Of a DNA stretch of 64,000 nucleotides, positions 61,664 to 64,000 are shown one piece after another. A model generated the notes under the pieces. It was not told the origin of the DNA, ran no database searches, and worked only from the letters and a program-made list of their open reading frames with translations. This stretch comes from Malassezia japonica (Eukaryota > Basidiomycota > Malasseziomycetes > Malasseziales > Malasseziaceae), in NCBI RefSeq assembly GCF_029542785.1, contig NC_083378.1, forward strand, positions 471,367 to 535,366, written 5' to 3'. The position numbers and the translations under genes are program-made. Numbering within the stretch: the first letter of the stretch is position 1; every line of letters begins with the position of its first letter.

Positions 61664-62338
61664 ATGAACAGCAAAGACTTTTACAAGATACGAGACTTTG
61701 CCAAGTCTGGAGGTTACTATAATCGTCCAGGAACAATTTTTGTGCTGCCTTCGATGGACTATTCCAAATTGAAAATGGTTGCAAAGGATGGAATTGATTG
61801 GGACCGGTTGATGGATGATTATGTGAATGCTCTCTTTGGGAAACTAGGGAGCTTTGCAGATGACTGGTACTTCACGTTTGCTCCTGAAGAAGGTCAAATC
61901 GACGTGAGTCAACCAGGGCTTCTAGAAAAGGATTGTCTCGATAATGACTTTATGGCTACTCAGAAGGTTGTTTTGAGGAAGTTGAAGCTACGTGCATCTA
62001 AGACATACATTTTCCCGACATCATCTTGGCGCGAATTCGAGAAATATGTAAGAACTGGAGGGTCCATGAAAACGCCTTTTGAATACATTACAGATGATTT
62101 TGCAGAGAAGGCGCGTCTACACGGTGACTACGGATTTTGTGGCTACGATTGCTACGGAAAGCTGCCATATTTAAAGTACGAAAAGGAGTTGCGTTGGGAG
62201 AGAGAATACTTTCGGTTGGATGACATGATCGCACTGCACCGGAATGGGAAATACACCCTGCCTGGGAAGCGGATCAACTTTCAAGATCTTAAGTATGCTG
62301 ATGGTGCGGAAGAAGATACAAAAGAGCCAGAGGAGTAA
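61664..62338 (+). CDS. subtelomeric hypothetical protein, 224 aa
   Basis: Not recognised. The ATG at 61664 is the first in a frame open from about 61538; a TATATAA box lies at 61531-61537. The protein is soluble and aromatic-rich (DFYKIRDFAKSGGYYNRPGT, ADDWYFTFAPEEGQIDVSQ, TYIFPTSSWREFEKYVRTGG, GDYGFCGYDCYGKLPYLKYE) with an acidic tail (EEDTKEPEE). No signal peptide is visible from this start. Codon use is more AT-rich than in the core block. It is probably a lineage-specific subtelomeric gene; its 5' end could include an unseen exon. Confidence 0.6.
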   Translation: MNSKDFYKIRDFAKSGGYYNRPGTIFVLPSMDYSKLKMVAKDGIDWDRLMDDYVNALFGKLGSFADDWYFTFAPEEGQIDVSQPGLLEKDCLDNDFMATQKVVLRKLKLRASKTYIFPTSSWREFEKYVRTGGSMKTPFEYITDDFAEKARLHGDYGFCGYDCYGKLPYLKYEKELRWEREYFRLDDMIALHRNGKYTLPGKRINFQDLKYADGAEEDTKEPEE

Positions 62339-62947
62339 TCATATGCTCGGATGTAGGATATCGGGCTAGGATTGCTATCGAGTTTGAAATATTGGATCTA
62401 ATGTTCACTTGTACTCCATTGCTCATAATGAATACTCTTTGTCAACGTAATAAATATCATCACTATTGCAAATTTCGAGATGGAGTTGCGCATAATGATT
62501 GTTGTTGCGCGCTCATTCTATGAAGATGTTGTGTTTGGAAGTTGCACCTGTTTGGACATTTATGGTTCTCTGGTCACGGCGAGTCTTGCATTCACTATTT
62601 GCGCCGCACCCGCTTGTGAGTGCGATTGTTACTTGGGGAAACTCCTGTCACCCAAACACAGGGCCATTTCTTGTGCTCGGGGCAAACCAAACATTCACAG
62701 CCCAACATGAAGTGTGGAGATCGACAAATTCAATGGCCGAGTTCGGACGTTGGAAGTCCGTAGCACATGAAGCGAAGAGGAATTGCAATTATGCCCCCAC
62801 TCGCAAGATGCCATGGACACGGGACTCCGAGTGGTCTAGGGAAGAAGGCATATAAGAACTGAAAGATGGGATAGAGTAAGAACATACAACTTTCACAAGC
62901 AACAGGGAAGCTCTTGTTGTGGGACTTTATTAAGACAAAAGAGAAGA
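62339..62947. other. subtelomeric intergenic region with telomere-like motif
   Basis: 609 bp. GGATGTAGGATATCGGGCTA at 62350-62369 resembles the GGATGTAGGATGTCGG units that seed the terminal array. Two overlapping frames (62480-62710 and 62499-62855) lack coding character. Upstream of the next gene, an AT-rich segment lies near 62870-62945. No RNA gene or transposon recognised. Confidence 0.4.
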
Positions 62948-63538
62948 ATGCAGATGAAAATTGGATTGATTGCTACTGCGGTCCTTGGGCTAGCAATGGC
63001 AGGACAGACCGAAGAGAAAAAGGGAATGGAATGCAAGCCTCTGTATGAAGGAACGATGAACTTGCTATACCCGTACGGTGGTGATACGCGTGGGATGAAG
63101 TTTAGCAAACATGTGGTAAAGCCGTACGGTGGGAAGCTGTTGGAGGTGAAGAGCAGCGAGAAGAGTAACGTGGAAGTTGTGGTGTCTGAATGCATGCGCA
63201 CGGGAATTAAGAAGGGCGATCAAGATTTCAAGCAAGGAACGATTTCTGTGAAAGGAGAGAAGGGTAAATGCTTGCTGCACGCTGCGCAGAAGAGCGAGGA
63301 AGGAGCGAATGTTTTGTATGCTGGAGACTGCAAGAGGAGTACAGAAGGACTGTTTGGATTCACGACTGAAGACGATGAAGGACATTCAACCGTTATCATA
63401 TTTGGGGATGGAGGAAAGGTGTGTGGTAATGGGAATGTAGGAGACGTGGAAGGGGAGAAGGGCGTTGTTACAGTGCATGACATGCCGATGAGCCGGTACC
63501 CACCTGGCTTGTATGTGGATGTTGTGAAAAAACTTTAG
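62948..63538 (+). CDS. telomere-adjacent secreted protein of unknown function, 196 aa
   Basis: Not recognised. MQMKIGLIATAVLGLAMAGQ is a good signal peptide; the mature part begins near TEEKKGMECKPLYEGTMNLL. It has about five cysteines (MECKPL, SECMRTG, GKCLLHA, GDCKRST, KVCGNGN) and a beta-rich pattern with repeated Gly turns (VKPYGGKLLEVKSSEKSNVE, GLFGFTTEDDEGHSTVIIFG). No membrane anchor or GPI-type tail. The stop is about 80 bp from the first telomere unit. Small secreted Cys-containing proteins at chromosome ends are often fast-evolving; a host or surface role is speculation. Confidence 0.75.
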   Translation: MQMKIGLIATAVLGLAMAGQTEEKKGMECKPLYEGTMNLLYPYGGDTRGMKFSKHVVKPYGGKLLEVKSSEKSNVEVVVSECMRTGIKKGDQDFKQGTISVKGEKGKCLLHAAQKSEEGANVLYAGDCKRSTEGLFGFTTEDDEGHSTVIIFGDGGKVCGNGNVGDVEGEKGVVTVHDMPMSRYPPGLYVDVVKKL

Positions 63539-63582
63539 AAGCGATAGAAGGCAGAAAGTATTTTGAACAATAATTATTTGGA

Positions 63583-63621
63583 TGGATGTAGGATGTCGGA
63601 TGTAGGATGTCGGATGTAGGA
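63583..63621 (+). repeat. GGATGT/AGGATGTC transition repeats before the telomere
   Basis: Alternating GGATGTAGGATGTC units (two and a half copies) grade into TTAGGA repeats. They look like degenerate telomere units or a subtelomeric seed element. Confidence 0.8.
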
Positions 63622-64000
63622 TTAGGATTAGGATTAGGATTAGGATTAGGATTAGGATTAGGATTAGGATTAGGATTAGGATTAGGATTAGGGTTAGGAT
63701 TAGGATTAGGATTAGGATTAGGATTAGGATTAGGATTAGGATTAGGATTAGGATTAGGATTAGGATTAGGATTAGGATTAGGATTAGGATTAGGATTAGG
63801 ATTAGGATTAGGATTAGGATTAGGATTAGGATTAGGATTAGGATTAGGATTAGGATTAGGATTAGGATTAGGATTAGGATTAGGATTAGGATTAGGATTA
63901 GGATTAGGATTAGGATTAGGATTAGGATTAGGATTAGGATTAGGATTAGGATTAGGATTGTGATTAGGATTAGGATTAGGATTAGGATTAGGATTAGGAT
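63622..64000 (+). repeat. terminal telomere array of TTAGGA repeats
   Basis: About 63 units of TTAGGA run to the window edge with the G-rich strand 5' to 3' toward the end, the orientation expected at a right chromosome end. Only two variants are seen: TTAGGG at 63688-63693 and TTGTGA at 63958-63963. Most fungi use TTAGGG. Confidence 0.93.

Noticed and set aside
62480..62855. Two overlapping plus-strand frames of 76 and 118 codons
   Set aside because: They overlap in different frames, have no signal peptide or known motif, and the longer one begins at a non-ATG codon.
63607..63963. Gly-Leu dipeptide repeat frame
   Set aside because: It is the TTAGGA telomere array read as codons.

Overview
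This is eukaryotic nuclear DNA from a compact, GC-rich fungal genome, and it runs into a chromosome end at the right edge. The closest fit is a lipophilic basidiomycete yeast of the Malassezia type. Support for that is the very small spliceosomal introns, the almost gap-free gene packing, a secreted class-3 lipase and other secreted hydrolases near the telomere, and family assignments that are fungal throughout. The genus is an inference and no species can be named from the sequence. Apart from the first gene, cut by the left edge, every spliced core gene model below keeps its reading frame across all junctions.

Bases 1 to about 50,700 form a housekeeping block. In order it holds: LIP2-type octanoyltransferase, COA3, a mitochondrial trypsin-like protease, VPS29, a Zn2Cys6 regulator with polyglutamine, SCD6/LSM14, CDC37, a 98-residue orphan, TFIIH TFB1, GCN20, ERG8, exosome RRP43, a PUF protein, a VTT membrane protein, proteasome alpha4, NAC-alpha, ISA2, a CaM-kinase/lipase fusion, two small membrane proteins, HID1, kynurenine monooxygenase, VPS27, RPB1, RAD57-like, TMEM33/Pom33, a DUF218 protein, ALG3, a GTPBP1-like orphan, a DUF155/RMD protein and a seven-helix membrane protein. 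Genes mostly alternate strand. Divergent promoters can be as short as 35 bp, and several convergent neighbours touch or overlap. I infer 62 introns; 21 are exactly 22 nt and none is shorter. Most follow a rigid layout: GTACGT, a CTNAY branch-like element, then AG about five bases later.

From about 50.9 kb the character changes to longer spacers, lower GC and few introns. This accessory arm starts with a bacterial-type cytosine deaminase homologue that carries Ser where E. coli CodA has Asp314. It is divergent from an MFS transporter, and a Zn2Cys6 regulator follows. Next come secreted RNase T2, a class-3 lipase and a FrsA/Ayg1-like hydrolase, then subtelomeric orphans: a gene broken by an internal telomere tract, an unknown 224-residue ORF, and a secreted unknown protein ending about 80 bp before the telomere. 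The last 379 bp are a TTAGGA repeat array, not the TTAGGG of most fungi.

The points most worth following up are the minimal introns (with a 7-nt microexon and a start-codon-only exon), the kinase-lipase fusion, the predicted 5-methylcytosine/cytosine deaminase cluster, the TTAGGA telomere, and the RNA polymerase II tail built from YSPTSPQ heptads. No tRNA, rRNA, CRISPR array or transposon could be supported.
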